Source: Sulfurospirillum_A sp029027265 (GTDB taxonomy: Bacteria > Campylobacterota > Campylobacteria > Campylobacterales > Sulfurospirillaceae). Taken from it: DNA of 64,000 nucleotides. A model generated the notes under the pieces. It saw only the letters and a list, made by a program, of their open reading frames with translations, was not told the DNA's origin and did no database searches. This document shows, piece by piece, positions 63,859 through 64,000 of this stretch (position 1 is the first letter of the stretch; each line of letters starts with the position of its first letter). The stretch is from NCBI GenBank assembly GCA_029027265.1, contig CP093061.1, positions 2,604,001-2,668,000 of the forward strand, in the 5' to 3' direction. A program made the position numbers and the translations under genes.

Positions 63859-64000
63859 TTTTAGCTCTTAAATAAGTTCCAACCTCTGCACTAAGCATTC
63901 CAAACAAAATCAAACCAGCTCCCATAAGCTGAACCATATAAAACTGTTCTCCTGCAAAATAGTAACCAAATATACCGGCACTCACAGGCTCCATAGTAAA
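63851..64000 (-). CDS. EamA/DMT-family transporter, C-terminal part (partial)
   Basis: The frame enters from the right edge and ends at TAA 63851-63853. The last 49 residues include MEPVSAGIFGYYFAGE and VQLMGAGLILFGMLSAEV, the last two helices of a drug/metabolite-type EamA permease. Substrate unknown. Stop overlaps the lipoprotein start by eight bases. Confidence 0.75.
   Translation of the reverse strand, partial: FTMEPVSAGIFGYYFAGEQFYMVQLMGAGLILFGMLSAEVGTYLRAKNV

Noticed and set aside
1..64000. Prophage, CRISPR array, rRNA or tRNA genes
   Set aside because: No phage structural or integrase gene, no regularly spaced repeats and no recognisable tRNA or rRNA sequence were seen. A short tRNA could be missed by eye.

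Overview
The window is a chromosomal piece of a low-G+C (about one-third G+C) member of the Campylobacterota (epsilonproteobacteria), probably Sulfurimonas or a close relative. The evidence is a complex I operon (nuoA-N) in which NuoE and NuoF are replaced by two small epsilon-type proteins, pflA directly behind nuoN as in Campylobacter, an ArsS-type sensor kinase, paired DUF2393 proteins and a TsdA-like dihaem cytochrome. The species assignment is inference.

Layout. 1-7.5 kb (+ strand): a DsbC-like protein, a PAS-GGDEF diguanylate cyclase, an OmpR/ArsS-type two-component pair, a TetR regulator and a cold-shock-type DEAD-box RNA helicase with a long leader. 7.6-18.8 kb: a decayed zone with a frameshifted membrane transporter, an IS4-like element carrying a nested zinc-ribbon IS256-type element, a DUF748 gene split by an IS5-type element and further deleted, and a two-component system beside tsdA that has lost its integrity through an IS5-type element, a 265-bp MITE, an in-frame stop and a frameshift. 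18.8-36.8 kb: mostly housekeeping genes (tsdA-like, trxC, aldehyde dehydrogenase, ilvE, an SPFH protein, hisIE, DUF2393 pair, radical SAM, purF, dapB, trxB, trxA, yraN, hom, aminotransferase, TrmH-type methyltransferase). 36.8-40.2 kb: a second graveyard (IS5-type, truncated IS256, second IS4-like copy) over remnants of two genes. 40.3-64 kb (- strand): DUF4405 protein, xth, pflA, the 14-gene nuo operon, an AAA+ ATPase, fadD/fadL-like fatty acid genes, nfo, a lipoprotein and the end of an EamA transporter.

How the genes work together. The nuo operon, thioredoxin/thioredoxin reductase and the TsdA-like cytochrome point to respiratory redox metabolism. hom, dapB, the class I aminotransferase, hisIE, ilvE and purF cover amino-acid and purine synthesis. 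The sensor, response regulator and kinase next to tsdA probably once formed a small signalling operon that is now broken.

Three signals are not explained by ordinary annotation. (1) The palindrome TACATGTA occurs 27 times, far above the roughly two expected from base composition. It is used in several reading frames, forms an inverted pair in a terminator, and is absent from all mobile elements; it looks like a genome signature or DNA-uptake-type word. (2) A 20-nt segment, CTRGGTRCCCCTTGAGGGTR, sits inside two unrelated transposase genes and breaks both. (3) Three unrelated genes (hisIE, trxB and the NuoE-replacement gene) share a 5' leader with a conserved core and a covarying hairpin against the ribosome binding site.
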